Below the pieces are notes generated by a model. It saw only the letters and a program-made list of their open reading frames with translations. It did no database searches and was not told where the DNA came from. Positions 1 to 9,184 of a stretch of DNA of 64,000 nucleotides are shown here, piece by piece. Every line of letters starts with the position of its first letter. The first letter of the stretch is position 1. A program made the position numbers and the translations under genes. Location of the stretch: NCBI GenBank assembly GCA_965226965.1, contig OZ245715.1:4216001-4280000 (forward strand). The letters run 5' to 3'. Origin of the DNA: Endoryza foliicola (GTDB lineage Bacteria > Bacteroidota > Bacteroidia > Chitinophagales > Chitinophagaceae).

Positions 1-269
1 AAAATACACCGAAAATTTGGGTTTTTAACCGCAGCGGCGCAGCGATCGCAGCGTTTTCGCAGCGATAGTTCCATTCTCGGAGCACGTTTCTGTATCCAAA
101 CACAAACGGCCCAAAGCCTAAAGCCCAAAGCCTAACACCCTTCATTCAAAACCCCACCTACCCCCTACTTACCATTAGCCAACCTTAAGAAGATTTTCGC
201 ATAGGAAATCCTCTCGATTTCACTAATTTTGCTGCGCTATTAATATTTCACATCATAAATCATTCCTCA
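1..269. repeat. Intergenic repeat block upstream of mdh (RA, adapter, RC)
   Basis: No gene seen. Bases 28-64 are an RA element: GCAGCG words separated by 2-5 bases. Bases 98-112 carry the adapter AAACACAAACGGCCC, followed to about 140 by RC 7-mers read as CCTAAAG/CCCAAAG. The same RA/adapter/RC order recurs elsewhere in the window. The last 50 bases hold the likely mdh promoter. Confidence 0.75.
224..231 (+). promoter_or_regulatory. Putative -7 box of mdh
   Basis: TAATTTTG matches the Bacteroidota -7 consensus TAnnTTTG and lies 38 bases before the mdh ATG. I do not see a convincing -33 TTG at the usual distance, so this is a one-box call. Confidence 0.4.
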
Positions 270-1199
270 ATGAAAGTTACTGTAGTAGGTGCCGGTGCTG
301 TAGGAGCTACCTGTGCCGACAATATTGCCCGCAAAGAATTGGCAACTGAACTTGTACTGTTAGACATCAAGGAAGGCGTTGCCGAAGGTAAAGCTCAAGA
401 CATGATGCAGACCGCTACCCTTTTAGGTTTCGACACAAAGATCACCGGTAGCACCAACGATTACTCTAAAACTGCCGGCAGTGATGTGGTAGTAATTACT
501 TCAGGTTTGCCTCGTAAACCGGGTATGACTCGTGAAGAATTGATTGGTGTGAATGCAGGCATCGTTAAAAGCGTAGCTGAAAACATCTTAAAATATTCTC
601 CCAACACCATCATCATCGTTATTTCAAACCCAATGGATACAATGACCTATTTGGCATTGCAGTCTACCGGTTTGCCAAAGAACAGAATCATTGGTATGGG
701 TGGTACTTTGGACAGTGCTCGTTTCAAATATCAATTGAGTCAACACCTCGGTTGCAGCCCTTCCGATTTGAATGCAGTGGTTGTGGGTGGTCACGGTGAT
801 ACTACCATGATTCCTTTGATCCGTCACGCTACTTGGAACAGCACTCCTGTTACCAATTTCTTGAGCGCTGAGCAACAAGAGAAAATTGTAAAAGATACCA
901 TGGTGGGTGGTGCTACTTTGACTGCCTTGATCGGTACTTCTGCATGGTATGCTCCGGGTGCGGCTGGTGCTGCATTGGTGGAAAGCATCGTGCGTGATGA
1001 GAAGAAATTGTTTACTTGCTGCGTGGCATTGGATGGTGAGTATGGTCAGAAAGATATTTGCTTGGGTGTGCCTGTAGTTATTGGTAAGAATGGATGGGAA
1101 AAAATCCTCGATTTCAAATTGAATGCTGATGAGCAAGCTTTGTTCGATAAGAGCGCTGCTGCTGTAAGAAGCATGAACGATGTGTTGAAGACATTGTAA
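270..1199 (+). CDS. mdh: Malate dehydrogenase
   Basis: NAD-dependent malate dehydrogenase (TCA cycle, cytosolic), interconverting malate and oxaloacetate. The 309-residue length fits the LDH-like MDH family. Visible signatures: GAGAVG nucleotide-binding loop at residues 7-12; Asp32 at the end of beta-2, favouring NAD; LPRKPGMTR at 80-88 with Arg82, the residue that marks MDH rather than LDH; substrate-binding Arg151 after Asp148; catalytic His175 in GGHGD. The ATG at 270 is the natural start because the glycine loop begins six residues later. Monocistronic: it has its own -7 box and is followed by a hairpin terminator. Confidence 0.97.
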   Translation: MKVTVVGAGAVGATCADNIARKELATELVLLDIKEGVAEGKAQDMMQTATLLGFDTKITGSTNDYSKTAGSDVVVITSGLPRKPGMTREELIGVNAGIVKSVAENILKYSPNTIIIVISNPMDTMTYLALQSTGLPKNRIIGMGGTLDSARFKYQLSQHLGCSPSDLNAVVVGGHGDTTMIPLIRHATWNSTPVTNFLSAEQQEKIVKDTMVGGATLTALIGTSAWYAPGAAGAALVESIVRDEKKLFTCCVALDGEYGQKDICLGVPVVIGKNGWEKILDFKLNADEQALFDKSAAAVRSMNDVLKTL

Positions 1200-1221
1200 T
1201 TTTTGAAAGATATAGTTGTGG

Positions 1222-1257
1222 AGAAGGATGGGCAGTGATGTTCATCCTTCTTTGTTT
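1222..1257 (+). terminator. Rho-independent terminator of mdh
   Basis: A 9-bp perfect stem (AGAAGGATG at 1222-1230, CATCCTTCT at 1243-1251) with a 12-base loop, followed by TTGTTTTT, 22 bases after the mdh stop. Confidence 0.8.
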
Positions 1258-1567
1258 TTGGGGAGTGGATCACCGCAGAGTGCGCCAAGATCGCGAAGGG
1301 GTCGCAGAGAATTTCGTTGCGAACCGTTGCGTACTTTGTTTCTTTGCGGTAGAGGGAAAAGACCGAATATTTTGAGTGTTTTTTACCGCGGCGGCGCAGC
1401 GATCGCAGCGTTTTCGCAGCGCTGGCAGTCTCCCTGTATTTCCTCCATCCTCCATCCTCCCTCCTCCCTCCTGTTTCAAAGCGGGTTTTAGTTTCCAACC
1501 AAGAACGGCCCAAAGCCTAAAGCCTAAGGCCTCATACCCTTATATCTAAAGATCAACGCCTTTCGCT
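1258..1567. repeat. Intergenic repeat block (RB, RA, RF, adapter, RC)
   Basis: Gap between convergent mdh and the glycosyltransferase gene. RB lies at 1271-1309. A stretch at 1331-1360 is nearly identical to 9227-9256. RA spans 1385-1422 and continues to CTGGCAGTCTCCCTGTATTT. A pyrimidine tract (RF) covers 1437-1472. The adapter variant AACCAAGAACGGCCC is at 1497-1511, with RC 7-mers to about 1535. No gene is credible: the reading frames here exist only because the repeats lack stops. Confidence 0.8.
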
Positions 1568-2572
1568 TCACCACACTCTCTGCACTGCAGCAACAACCTC
1601 TTCCACCGTAATCCTCTTCATACATTTAAAATGCCCCCTCGGGCAAGTCTTAAACCCAATCTTCGAACAAGGGCGGCACCAAAGCCCCTTGGTCTCTACA
1701 ATTTCATAAGGGAGTTGAGAACGGGTTTGCAAGAACCGCTCGCCGTAGTATGGATACATCCCAAAATCGGGAACGGTATTGCCCCAAATGGAAACAACAC
1801 GTTTGTTGAAGGCTGTGGCGATGTGCATCAATCCGGTATCATGAGTGATGATGAACTTAGACTTTCGCACCAAGTCGGCCGATTCATTCAAATTGAACTT
1901 GCCACAGGCATTGTATATTTTGATGGGATCTATTGCAGCAATGAGTTCGCCGTTGGCCGCATCTTCTTTGCCTCCTAATAACACCAATGGATGATCGATG
2001 GCCGCACAAATGGCTTTGATCTTTTCTACCGGTAATTGTTTGGTACCAAGGGCCGCACCAATAACTACACCAATATATCCGGCCACATGACTCAAAGGCA
2101 AATCACTGTCTTTGATCTGATCTTTTTCCGGAATGAAATAGTCGAGCCCCGCTCCATCATTTTTTACACCCAGCGATTTCACTGTATCCATATAACGGTC
2201 TACAATATGAACTTTCTTTGGCAGCACATTGATCTTAAGCGCCGTGAGCAACCATTTTTGAATGTTGAGCTTGTAGAAGGAAAACGTTTTTCGTTTGAGC
2301 AACCGCTTTAGTTTCAGCGTGCGAACGTTGTTGTGCAGATCGATCACATAATCGTAGGCCTCCATTTGCAGTTGCTCTACAATGGAATCGTAGTTCTCAT
2401 CGTCGATGTAGAAAGCCTTGTCTACATAGGGGTTCGACTCAATAATGGTTTTGAAAGCTTTCTTGGTTACATAATGCACTTGAGCGCCCGTTTGTTTTTT
2501 AACACAACGGATCACCGGAGTGGTGAGAACGATATCGCCGATAGAGGAATAACGAACTATTAAAATCTTCAT
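1568..2572 (-). CDS. Family 9 (heptosyltransferase-like) glycosyltransferase
   Basis: Glycosyltransferase of the GT9/heptosyltransferase type (334 residues), probably adding a sugar to lipopolysaccharide core or another surface glycan at the cytoplasmic membrane face. The N-terminus KILIVRYSSIGDIVLTTP is the typical GT9 opening. The ITHDTGLMHIATAF segment is the conserved donor-binding motif of the C-terminal domain. A Cys-rich tail (CRPC, CPRGHFKC) follows, as in many family members. I start at the ATG at 2572 because the only upstream in-frame start is a TTG inside the 18-base junction with the MFS gene. Last gene of a four-gene minus operon. The acceptor and donor sugars cannot be read from sequence. 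Confidence 0.9.
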   Translation of the reverse strand: MKILIVRYSSIGDIVLTTPVIRCVKKQTGAQVHYVTKKAFKTIIESNPYVDKAFYIDDENYDSIVEQLQMEAYDYVIDLHNNVRTLKLKRLLKRKTFSFYKLNIQKWLLTALKINVLPKKVHIVDRYMDTVKSLGVKNDGAGLDYFIPEKDQIKDSDLPLSHVAGYIGVVIGAALGTKQLPVEKIKAICAAIDHPLVLLGGKEDAANGELIAAIDPIKIYNACGKFNLNESADLVRKSKFIITHDTGLMHIATAFNKRVVSIWGNTVPDFGMYPYYGERFLQTRSQLPYEIVETKGLWCRPCSKIGFKTCPRGHFKCMKRITVEEVVAAVQRVW

Positions 2573-2590
2573 GGTATTGGAAAGACCCAA

Positions 2591-3823
2591 CTATTCTTCC
2601 AAATAATTCAAGTCTTTATGGAATGTTTCTTCAGTAAAATAAAATGCGATCAAAGTTACGAGAATACAAATAATACCGGTTACAATGCCTGATTTCACAA
2701 TGTTCCAACCCCAGTCTTTTTGAAACAGGGTAATGAATAAGAAAGTGATTCCCGGTAATGATCCCCGTACCACATTGGGGATGGTAGTAGCCGCCGTGGC
2801 TCGGATATTCGTTCCAAACTGCTCCGCTCCCATCGTCACAAAAATGGCCCAGAAACCGGTGCTGAAACCAAGTGCAAAGGAAATGGTATATAAAGTAGCG
2901 TCGCTGTTATTGATCGGACTGAAATAGGCTGCAAGCGATAAAACCGTCATGGTATAAAACAACAACAGGGCTTTCTTTCTGCTTTTGAAATATTGACTGA
3001 TAAGCCCAATAGAAATATCACCCAAAGCAATACCCGCATAAGCAAACATGATGGCTCTGCCTGAATCAACCGTTTTAGAACCGTAGAGTTGCTCAGCGAA
3101 CTTATCGCTCTGATTCACCACAATTCCAATTACATACCAAGTGGGCAATCCAATAAGAACGGCCAATACATATTTCTTAAAACGTTTTGCATTGTTAAAG
3201 AACATCAAGAAATTCCCTCTAGAAACAGTGGCCGATTTCGCACTGGCAAACATTCCTGATTCTGCTACTTTGATTCGCAAGAAAAGGAGCATGATTCCCA
3301 AGCCACCACCTATTTTATAACACAAACGCCAGTCGCCGGTGATCTTATGCGTGAAATAAGCGCCCACCGCGCCAAACAAGCCAATGCCTGCTACCAATGA
3401 AGTACCAACGCCTCTTTTTTCTTTCGGCATCAATTCACTCACCAGTGTAATACCTGCACCCAATTCACCGGCCAATCCTAAACCTGCTATCAATCGGCAC
3501 CAAGCATATTGATCAACGGTTTGAACATAACCCGTTGCAAAATTCGCTAAAGAATATAAAATGATAGATCCGAATAGAACAGAGAGTCTTCCCTTCTTAT
3601 CACCCAATACACCCCATAATATACCACCTACCAACATTCCATACATCTGCCAGTTCAATACTTTGGCACTGTCCACTAACAAAGTTTCAGCAGTAGCTCC
3701 TACATCCATCATACTGGCTTTTTTCACGATGGTCACCAATAAGAGATCGTAAATGTCTACAAAATAACCGAGGGCGGCCACAATAACCGCAATGTTAAAG
3801 ATGGAGTGGTGTTTCTGTTGCAT
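2591..3823 (-). CDS. MFS transporter, substrate unknown
   Basis: Major facilitator superfamily secondary transporter (410 residues, about 12 hydrophobic segments) in the inner membrane. The loop 2-3 signature GVLGDKKGR is clear, and the region RLIAGLGLAGELGAGITLVSE matches the helix 4 pattern of metabolite/sugar proton symporters. The stop is 18 bases before the glycosyltransferase ATG and the start is 12 bases after the dedA-like stop, so co-transcription is likely. Nothing in the sequence fixes the substrate. A link to the downstream glycosyltransferase would be inference only. Confidence 0.9.
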   Translation of the reverse strand: MQQKHHSIFNIAVIVAALGYFVDIYDLLLVTIVKKASMMDVGATAETLLVDSAKVLNWQMYGMLVGGILWGVLGDKKGRLSVLFGSIILYSLANFATGYVQTVDQYAWCRLIAGLGLAGELGAGITLVSELMPKEKRGVGTSLVAGIGLFGAVGAYFTHKITGDWRLCYKIGGGLGIMLLFLRIKVAESGMFASAKSATVSRGNFLMFFNNAKRFKKYVLAVLIGLPTWYVIGIVVNQSDKFAEQLYGSKTVDSGRAIMFAYAGIALGDISIGLISQYFKSRKKALLLFYTMTVLSLAAYFSPINNSDATLYTISFALGFSTGFWAIFVTMGAEQFGTNIRATAATTIPNVVRGSLPGITFLFITLFQKDWGWNIVKSGIVTGIICILVTLIAFYFTEETFHKDLNYLEE

Positions 3824-3835
3824 ATGGCAGTGCGT

Positions 3836-4513
3836 CTAGTCTTTCGTTGATTTGCCTGTTACCATTTTATAAATAACGGGAGCAGTTGTAACAAATACAA
3901 TTCCGAGCACGATCAATTCCAGATGTTTCTTCAGATCAATACCCAGTTTTGATAAAAACAATTGTTGCAAGTAGTGCCCGGCAAAGAGCATGGTTACTAC
4001 CCAAGCGATGCATCCAACAATATTAAAATAAGTAAATTTTGCTTTGTTCATTTTTACTATCCCTGCTACGATTGGTGCAAAAGTTCGTACGATGGGAAGA
4101 AAACGCGCGAAAATGATGGCGCCACCTCCGTGCTTTTTAAAGAACTCATCGGCTTGATAGAGGTATTTCTTTTTGAATAAAAACCGATCGCGCCAACTGT
4201 ACATAGTAGGACCCACTTTGCTTCCAAACCAATACCCGGTGAAGTTGCCGAGAATACCTGCAAGAGAGGTTAAACATACCAGCAACATCAAATTGGAAAA
4301 ACTGTAACCGGTATTGTAAATATAAGAGGCTAGATCATCGCTGTAAATACCGGCAACAAAGAGCAGGGAGTCGCCCGGTAAGAAGAAGCCGGCAAACAAG
4401 CCAGTTTCTGCAAACACGATGAAAAGGAACAGCCAAAGGCCGCCGTTATTGATATAGAATTCAGGATTTAATAATTGACCCCAATGGAAATCCAGCAAAA
4501 TCGTTAACATCAT
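3836..4513 (-). CDS. DedA/VTT family membrane protein
   Basis: Polytopic inner-membrane protein (225 residues) of the DedA family (VTT/SNARE-associated domain), whose members are implicated in undecaprenyl-phosphate or phospholipid translocation and envelope homeostasis. Visible hallmarks: ETGLFAGFFLPGDSLLFVAG near residues 36-55 and FFKKHGGGAIIFARFLPIVRTFAPIVAG in the middle, containing the conserved [F/Y]xRFxPxxRxxxP motif. There are two possible adjacent ATGs (4513 and 4510), and I keep the first. It sits 17 bases from the symporter stop and 12 from the MFS start in the same operon. Confidence 0.92.
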   Translation of the reverse strand: MMLTILLDFHWGQLLNPEFYINNGGLWLFLFIVFAETGLFAGFFLPGDSLLFVAGIYSDDLASYIYNTGYSFSNLMLLVCLTSLAGILGNFTGYWFGSKVGPTMYSWRDRFLFKKKYLYQADEFFKKHGGGAIIFARFLPIVRTFAPIVAGIVKMNKAKFTYFNIVGCIAWVVTMLFAGHYLQQLFLSKLGIDLKKHLELIVLGIVFVTTAPVIYKMVTGKSTKD

Positions 4514-4530
4514 CTTCTTTTTTCTAGTTT

Positions 4531-5787
4531 CTATTTAACCGCTTCAGCAATGGGATCAGTGAGTTCGCCTTCCCACTTGGTTACTACTGCCGTTGCAACA
4601 CTGTTACCTACCACATTGGTAGCGGTTCTAAACATATCACAAAAATGGTCGATTGGTAAGATCAACGCAATTCCTTCGGGTGGTATTTTAAACATGGCAC
4701 AAGTAGCCGTAACTACAACCAAGGAAGCACGCGGCACGCCGGCGATTCCTTTACTGGTGAGCATCAATACCAATAACATGGTTAATTGAGTACCCAAATC
4801 CAAATGTATGCCATAAGCCTGCGCAATGGCCAAGCTCGCAAAGGTCATGTACATCATGCTTCCATCGAGGTTGAAAGAATAACCCAAGGGAAGAATGAAG
4901 GAAACGATCTTGTCTTTACATCCAAAGCGCACCAATTCATCGGTGAGTTTCGGAAACACTGCTTCGCTACTGGTGGTGCTAAAGGCGATCAACAAGGGTT
5001 GAGAAATTCTCTTCAACAGCATAGGAACGCGGTCTTTTAAGATCAAGGTTGCGGCGCCCAATAGCAGTACCCAAAGCAGGGCAATTCCTATAACAAAGTA
5101 CAAAAGATAGCTTCCGTAAAACTTGAAAACTTCCAAGCCTTTTACTGTGATCACAGCGGTAATAGCACCGAATACACCCAGTGGAGCGAAATTCATGACA
5201 TATCCCACCATTTTCAATATGATATGAGAAGCAGCATCCAATGCTTTGATCACTGGTTTGGCCGGTTCACCAATGGCGGTTGTGGCTACTCCAAAGAAGA
5301 TACTGAAAATCACAATTTGCAAGATCTCATTGGTGGCCATAGCCTCGAATATGCTCTTAGGGAATACGTGTTCCACAAATTTCACAAGGGAGAATTCGGT
5401 GGTTTTGCCAATCAAATCTTTGGCACCCGAAGTGTCGGCATTGCTCAGATCGATAGCAGCACCTGGTTGGAAAAAGTTCACCAACACCATACCCAGTAAC
5501 AAACTCACCAAAGATGCTGAAACGAACCATAGAAGCGCTTTTCCGCCTACTCTGCCCACCGTTTTCATGTCCCCTAATTTGGCGATCCCCACTACCAAGG
5601 TACAGAATACCAAGGGGGCAATGATCATTTGCACCAAACGTAAAAAGATGGTTGTCAGCAACTTGAACTTATCGGCAGTATCTTTGAAGCCGGCCGGATC
5701 CATATTATTATGGAGAATGTATCCGAGCAGCACTCCAAGAATCATTGCTACAATTATATATACCGTTAAGAGGTTCCCTTTTCTCAT
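4531..5787 (-). CDS. Dicarboxylate/amino acid:cation symporter (DAACS)
   Basis: Sodium- or proton-coupled carrier for acidic amino acids or C4-dicarboxylates (418 residues) of the GltP/DctA family, inner membrane. Recognisable parts: eight or so hydrophobic helices, the serine-rich re-entrant loop ending AFSTTSSEAVFPKL, the helix 7 NLDGSMMYM motif that binds cation and substrate, and the HP2-like SKGIAGVPRASLVV. First gene of the operon continuing into dedA, MFS and GT9. The 167-base gap to the divergent permease gene at 5955 must hold both promoters. I do not see a textbook TAnnTTTG for either. Confidence 0.94.
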   Translation of the reverse strand: MRKGNLLTVYIIVAMILGVLLGYILHNNMDPAGFKDTADKFKLLTTIFLRLVQMIIAPLVFCTLVVGIAKLGDMKTVGRVGGKALLWFVSASLVSLLLGMVLVNFFQPGAAIDLSNADTSGAKDLIGKTTEFSLVKFVEHVFPKSIFEAMATNEILQIVIFSIFFGVATTAIGEPAKPVIKALDAASHIILKMVGYVMNFAPLGVFGAITAVITVKGLEVFKFYGSYLLYFVIGIALLWVLLLGAATLILKDRVPMLLKRISQPLLIAFSTTSSEAVFPKLTDELVRFGCKDKIVSFILPLGYSFNLDGSMMYMTFASLAIAQAYGIHLDLGTQLTMLLVLMLTSKGIAGVPRASLVVVTATCAMFKIPPEGIALILPIDHFCDMFRTATNVVGNSVATAVVTKWEGELTDPIAEAVK

Positions 5788-5954
5788 ATAATTCTTTAAT
5801 TAACAAGCCTATTGAAGACCCAAAATCCGAAAAAAATGGGACATTCAAACATTAGGCAACAATTTAGTCCTCTTATAAAAGAATTCCTGCTTATTTTGAA
5901 TATTTCTTTATTTTACACACTTTAAAATTAGATTTCATCACATAATAAACTGCT

Positions 5955-7535
5955 ATGAGTTTAACGCGTAAAAAATCGCTATCAGTCCTATTGGCGCAGG
6001 CCTCTGATTCGGAAAAAGGCTTGAAACGCACTTTGGGTGCGGGCAATTTGATTGCATTGGGTATCGGAGCCATTATTGGAGCCGGTTTGTTTGTTAGAAC
6101 AGCGGCCGCTTCTGCTGAAGCTGCAGGACCTGCTGTTACCATCTCTTTCATTGTAGCAGCTATTGGTTGCGCATTTGCAGGTCTCTGTTATGCGGAATTC
6201 GCTTCTATGATCCCCATCGCCGGTTCGGCTTATGCTTATTCCTATGTTACCATGGGTGAATTGGTGGCCTGGATCATTGGTTGGGCTTTGATCATGGAAT
6301 ATGCATTGGGTGCCGCTACGGTTTCTATTGCATGGAGTGAATACTTGAACAATCTACTGGGTGGGCGAATACCGTATGAATGGTGCCACTCGCCTTTTGA
6401 ATCTTTGTACAAAGCTAGCGGTGACGCCGTAAACCAATTGGTTTCTGCGGTTCCTGAATTGTCGAAGTCGGTTAAAGATGGAATTTTGGTTCTTTCCGAC
6501 AAACAATTTGAAAGTCTTCCTGCTAACTTAACCAGTCTTATTACAGTTTCTCACGGTATGGTGAATGCACCTGCCTTGGTCATCTTATTATTATTAACCT
6601 TGTTATTGATCAGAGGTACACAAGAGTCTGCTATTGTGAACATGATCATCGTAATCATCAAGGTTTCCATTGTATTATTGTTCATCGTATTGGGATGGCA
6701 ATACATCAACCCTGCGAACCACGAGCCTTACATGATTCCTGCGGGAACGCCTGGTCATGAAGGTGTGTTCAAGCATGGTTGGGGTGGTGTACTCGGTGGT
6801 GCTGCCATCGTGTTCTTCGCCTTCATCGGTTTCGATGCGGTGAGTACTGCTGCGCAAGAAGCGAAGAATCCAAAACGCGACATGCCAATTGGTATCCTCG
6901 GTTCACTGGTAGTATGTACCATTCTTTATATCTTATTCGGACACGTATTGACCGGTGTAGCCAACTACACTGAATTCAAAACAGCGGGTAAAGAAGCTTC
7001 CGTTGCGTATGCCATCAGTACTTATATGTTGAAGTACAAATGGTTGGCTACTGCGGTTACCTTCGCGATTCTTGCAGGTTTCAGCTCTGTGATCTTGGTG
7101 ATGTTGATGGGTCAGAGCCGTATCTTCTACACCATGAGTAACGATGGATTGATTCCAAAAGCATTTGGCGAATTGCATCCTAAATACCAAACACCTTACA
7201 AAGCCAACTGGATCTTGTTTGTGTTTGTAGGTTTGTTTGCTGCTTTCGTTCCGGGTAGTGTTGCAGGGGATCTTACTTCTTTCGGTACCTTATTCGCCTT
7301 CGTGTTGGTAAGTGCCGGTGTGTGGATCTTGCGCGTGAAATCACCCGAAATTCCTCGTCCATTCAAAACACCATTGGTTCCATTGGTTCCAATTCTCGGT
7401 ATGGTTGTTTGTACCGGTATGATTGTAGCCTTGGATGAACAAACCCTTACGGTTGCCTTGGTGTGGATGTTGATCGGTTTGTTGGTGTACTTTGGGTACA
7501 GCCGCAAAGCCAGTAAGTTGAATGCCGGAGAGTAA
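5955..7535 (+). CDS. APC family amino acid permease (cationic amino acid transporter-like)
   Basis: Amino acid-polyamine-organocation permease (526 residues, about 12-14 membrane helices). The helix 1 motif GIGAIIGAGLFV, the cytosolic loop AAQEAKNPKRDMPIGI and the helix 8 region MGQSRIFYTMSNDGLIP are diagnostic of the CAT-type subfamily. An extended loop of roughly 60 residues lies between helices near residues 130-195. Substrate probably a neutral or cationic amino acid, not determinable here. Monocistronic: divergent from the symporter operon and closed by a strong terminator. Confidence 0.94.
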   Translation: MSLTRKKSLSVLLAQASDSEKGLKRTLGAGNLIALGIGAIIGAGLFVRTAAASAEAAGPAVTISFIVAAIGCAFAGLCYAEFASMIPIAGSAYAYSYVTMGELVAWIIGWALIMEYALGAATVSIAWSEYLNNLLGGRIPYEWCHSPFESLYKASGDAVNQLVSAVPELSKSVKDGILVLSDKQFESLPANLTSLITVSHGMVNAPALVILLLLTLLLIRGTQESAIVNMIIVIIKVSIVLLFIVLGWQYINPANHEPYMIPAGTPGHEGVFKHGWGGVLGGAAIVFFAFIGFDAVSTAAQEAKNPKRDMPIGILGSLVVCTILYILFGHVLTGVANYTEFKTAGKEASVAYAISTYMLKYKWLATAVTFAILAGFSSVILVMLMGQSRIFYTMSNDGLIPKAFGELHPKYQTPYKANWILFVFVGLFAAFVPGSVAGDLTSFGTLFAFVLVSAGVWILRVKSPEIPRPFKTPLVPLVPILGMVVCTGMIVALDEQTLTVALVWMLIGLLVYFGYSRKASKLNAGE

Positions 7536-7559
7536 GCTTAGGCCAATCTTCTAATATTA

Positions 7560-7600
7560 AAAAACCTCTTTCATTTCGGTGGAAGAGGTTTTTTTGTTTT
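7560..7600 (+). terminator. Rho-independent terminator of the APC permease
   Basis: Stem AACCTCTT (7563-7570) and AAGAGGTT (7583-7590) around a 12-base loop, with A-run upstream and T-run downstream extending the stem by several A-T pairs. Lies 28 bases after the stop. Confidence 0.88.
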
Positions 7601-7876
7601 AGGTGCTAGGCTTTGGGTGTTAGGCTTTAGGCATTAGGCTTTGGGCCGTTTGTGTTTAAAAGCAGAATTACGCTTCGAAAATTGGAAGCAACGCTGCGTT
7701 ACCGCTGTGGACGCTGCGCCGCTGCGGTGAAAAAAGCCGCACTTTCGGAGAGACTAACCTTTTATTATATACTATCAGCAAAACAAAAAACTCAGCCTCT
7801 AATCTGTGTCAATCTTGTATCTAAAATCTGTCTATCTGTGGTCAAAACTCTTTCCACAAATCTTATCTTTCCACTC
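7601..7876. repeat. Intergenic repeat block, inverted orientation (RC, adapter, RA, RD)
   Basis: The only copy of the RC/adapter/RA composite on the minus strand. RC 7-mers at 7602-7645, adapter complement at 7643-7657, the CGAAGCG-containing flank at 7658-7677 and RA complement at 7690-7729. Bases 7801-7843 are an RD-type run (AATCTGTGTC and AATCTGTCTATCTGTGG). In-frame reading back from the BNR gene crosses all this without a stop, which would give a false N-terminal extension. Confidence 0.75.
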
Positions 7877-9184
7877 ATGAAAACTATTACTTTCATCATA
7901 TTTATAGGACTGTTTTTCGATTCTCAATGCACCTATTCACAAAAAACTATAGATACGGTCAGCACCTCCGCTTGGTCCTCCAATTCCATCAACACCGTCA
8001 TATTCCGCAAGAACGCCCTCTATACCTTCAAAGACACTCAATTCATCGCTTATTATAACAGTAATGGATATCTTGAATTAGGCAAAAGATTCATCCATAG
8101 CAAACAATGGACACTTGCAACCACTCCGTTCAAAGGCCACGTCACTGATGCACACAACAGCATCAGCATCATTGTAGACGGCGAGGGCTATCTGCACGTA
8201 TCTTGGGACCACCACGGTCATTCGCTTCACTATGCCCGTTCGAAAGCTCCGTTCTCTTTAGGATTGGAATTGTTGAATACGATGGACGGTGTATTGGAGA
8301 AAACCGTTACTTACCCTGAGTTCTATTCCCTACCCAAAGGCGATCTCTTGTTTCTCTACCGCGATGGCTTTTCAGGTAATGGTTCGGTTGTACTTAAACG
8401 GTATTTATTGAAAGAAAAGCGTTGGACCACAGTTCATCAAAATTTGATCGATGGTGAAGGAAAGAGAAGTGCGTATTGGCAAGCGAATGTAGACAGATTT
8501 GGCGGCGTTCATTTAAGTTGGGTTTGGAGAGAATCGGCCGATGTATCGAGCAACCACGATCTCTGTTATGCTTACTCGCCTGATGGAGGGTTCAATTGGC
8601 AGCACTCTAAAGGACAACCGTACAAGATCCCCATCAACGAACAAACTGCTGAACTACTCGTGCACATTCCGGAAAAATCGGAATTGATCAATCAAACTTC
8701 TTTGTTTGCCTTAAGCAAGCAAGCGGTATTTATAGCGGGGTATTGGAAGGGCGAAAAGGATTCGGTGCCGCAGTATCAATTGGTGACCAATGTAAGTGGA
8801 GTTTGGAAAACGATATCGGGAACTTTCCGAAAAACCGATTTCAGTTTATCGGGCGTGGGCACCAAACAAATCCCCATTTCGAGGCCTCAAGTGGTGGCCA
8901 TTTCTCGAAACGATCGTTACCATGTATGGATCATTTTTCGGGATCAGGCTTACGGCAACCGGCCAATGGCAGCCTTCGTGAATCTAAAAGATCCAAAGCA
9001 TTGGAAATTACAATCACTCGCCCACTTGGATCTAGGTTATTGGGAACCCTGTTTGGATCCGGCTTTATGGAGCGAGAAGGGTGTATTGAGTTTGTTTTTG
9101 CAACACACGGAGCAGGCTGATAATGAGGGAATTAAATTAGTGGCGGAAACTTCTGTCGGGGTATTGAGTGTAAAATTAAGATAG
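7877..9184 (+). CDS. Secreted BNR_4 beta-propeller protein
   Basis: Exported protein of 435 residues with a signal peptide (MKTITFIIFIGLFFDSQCTYSQ) and a beta-propeller of the BNR repeat-containing family (BNR_4). Visible repeats include the segment HVSWDHHGHSLHYARSKAP, HLSWVWRES with CYAYSPDGG, and YHVWIIFRDQ. From family knowledge, proteins of this fold in Bacteroidota are often secreted polysaccharide lyases or sugar-binding proteins. The His-rich SWDHHGHSLHY motif would suit a lyase site, but that is inference. Start at 7877, the first ATG followed by a signal peptide; the longer frame upstream is repeat DNA. It stands alone, with no SusC/SusD neighbours. Confidence 0.82.
   Translation: MKTITFIIFIGLFFDSQCTYSQKTIDTVSTSAWSSNSINTVIFRKNALYTFKDTQFIAYYNSNGYLELGKRFIHSKQWTLATTPFKGHVTDAHNSISIIVDGEGYLHVSWDHHGHSLHYARSKAPFSLGLELLNTMDGVLEKTVTYPEFYSLPKGDLLFLYRDGFSGNGSVVLKRYLLKEKRWTTVHQNLIDGEGKRSAYWQANVDRFGGVHLSWVWRESADVSSNHDLCYAYSPDGGFNWQHSKGQPYKIPINEQTAELLVHIPEKSELINQTSLFALSKQAVFIAGYWKGEKDSVPQYQLVTNVSGVWKTISGTFRKTDFSLSGVGTKQIPISRPQVVAISRNDRYHVWIIFRDQAYGNRPMAAFVNLKDPKHWKLQSLAHLDLGYWEPCLDPALWSEKGVLSLFLQHTEQADNEGIKLVAETSVGVLSVKLR

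Noticed and set aside
624..1136. 170-codon minus frame opposite mdh
   Set aside because: Shadow of a well-conserved gene; no homology-like pattern.
7652..7876. N-terminal extension of the BNR_4 protein
   Set aside because: The 75 extra codons are RC/RA/RD repeat DNA; the ATG at 7877 starts a good signal peptide.
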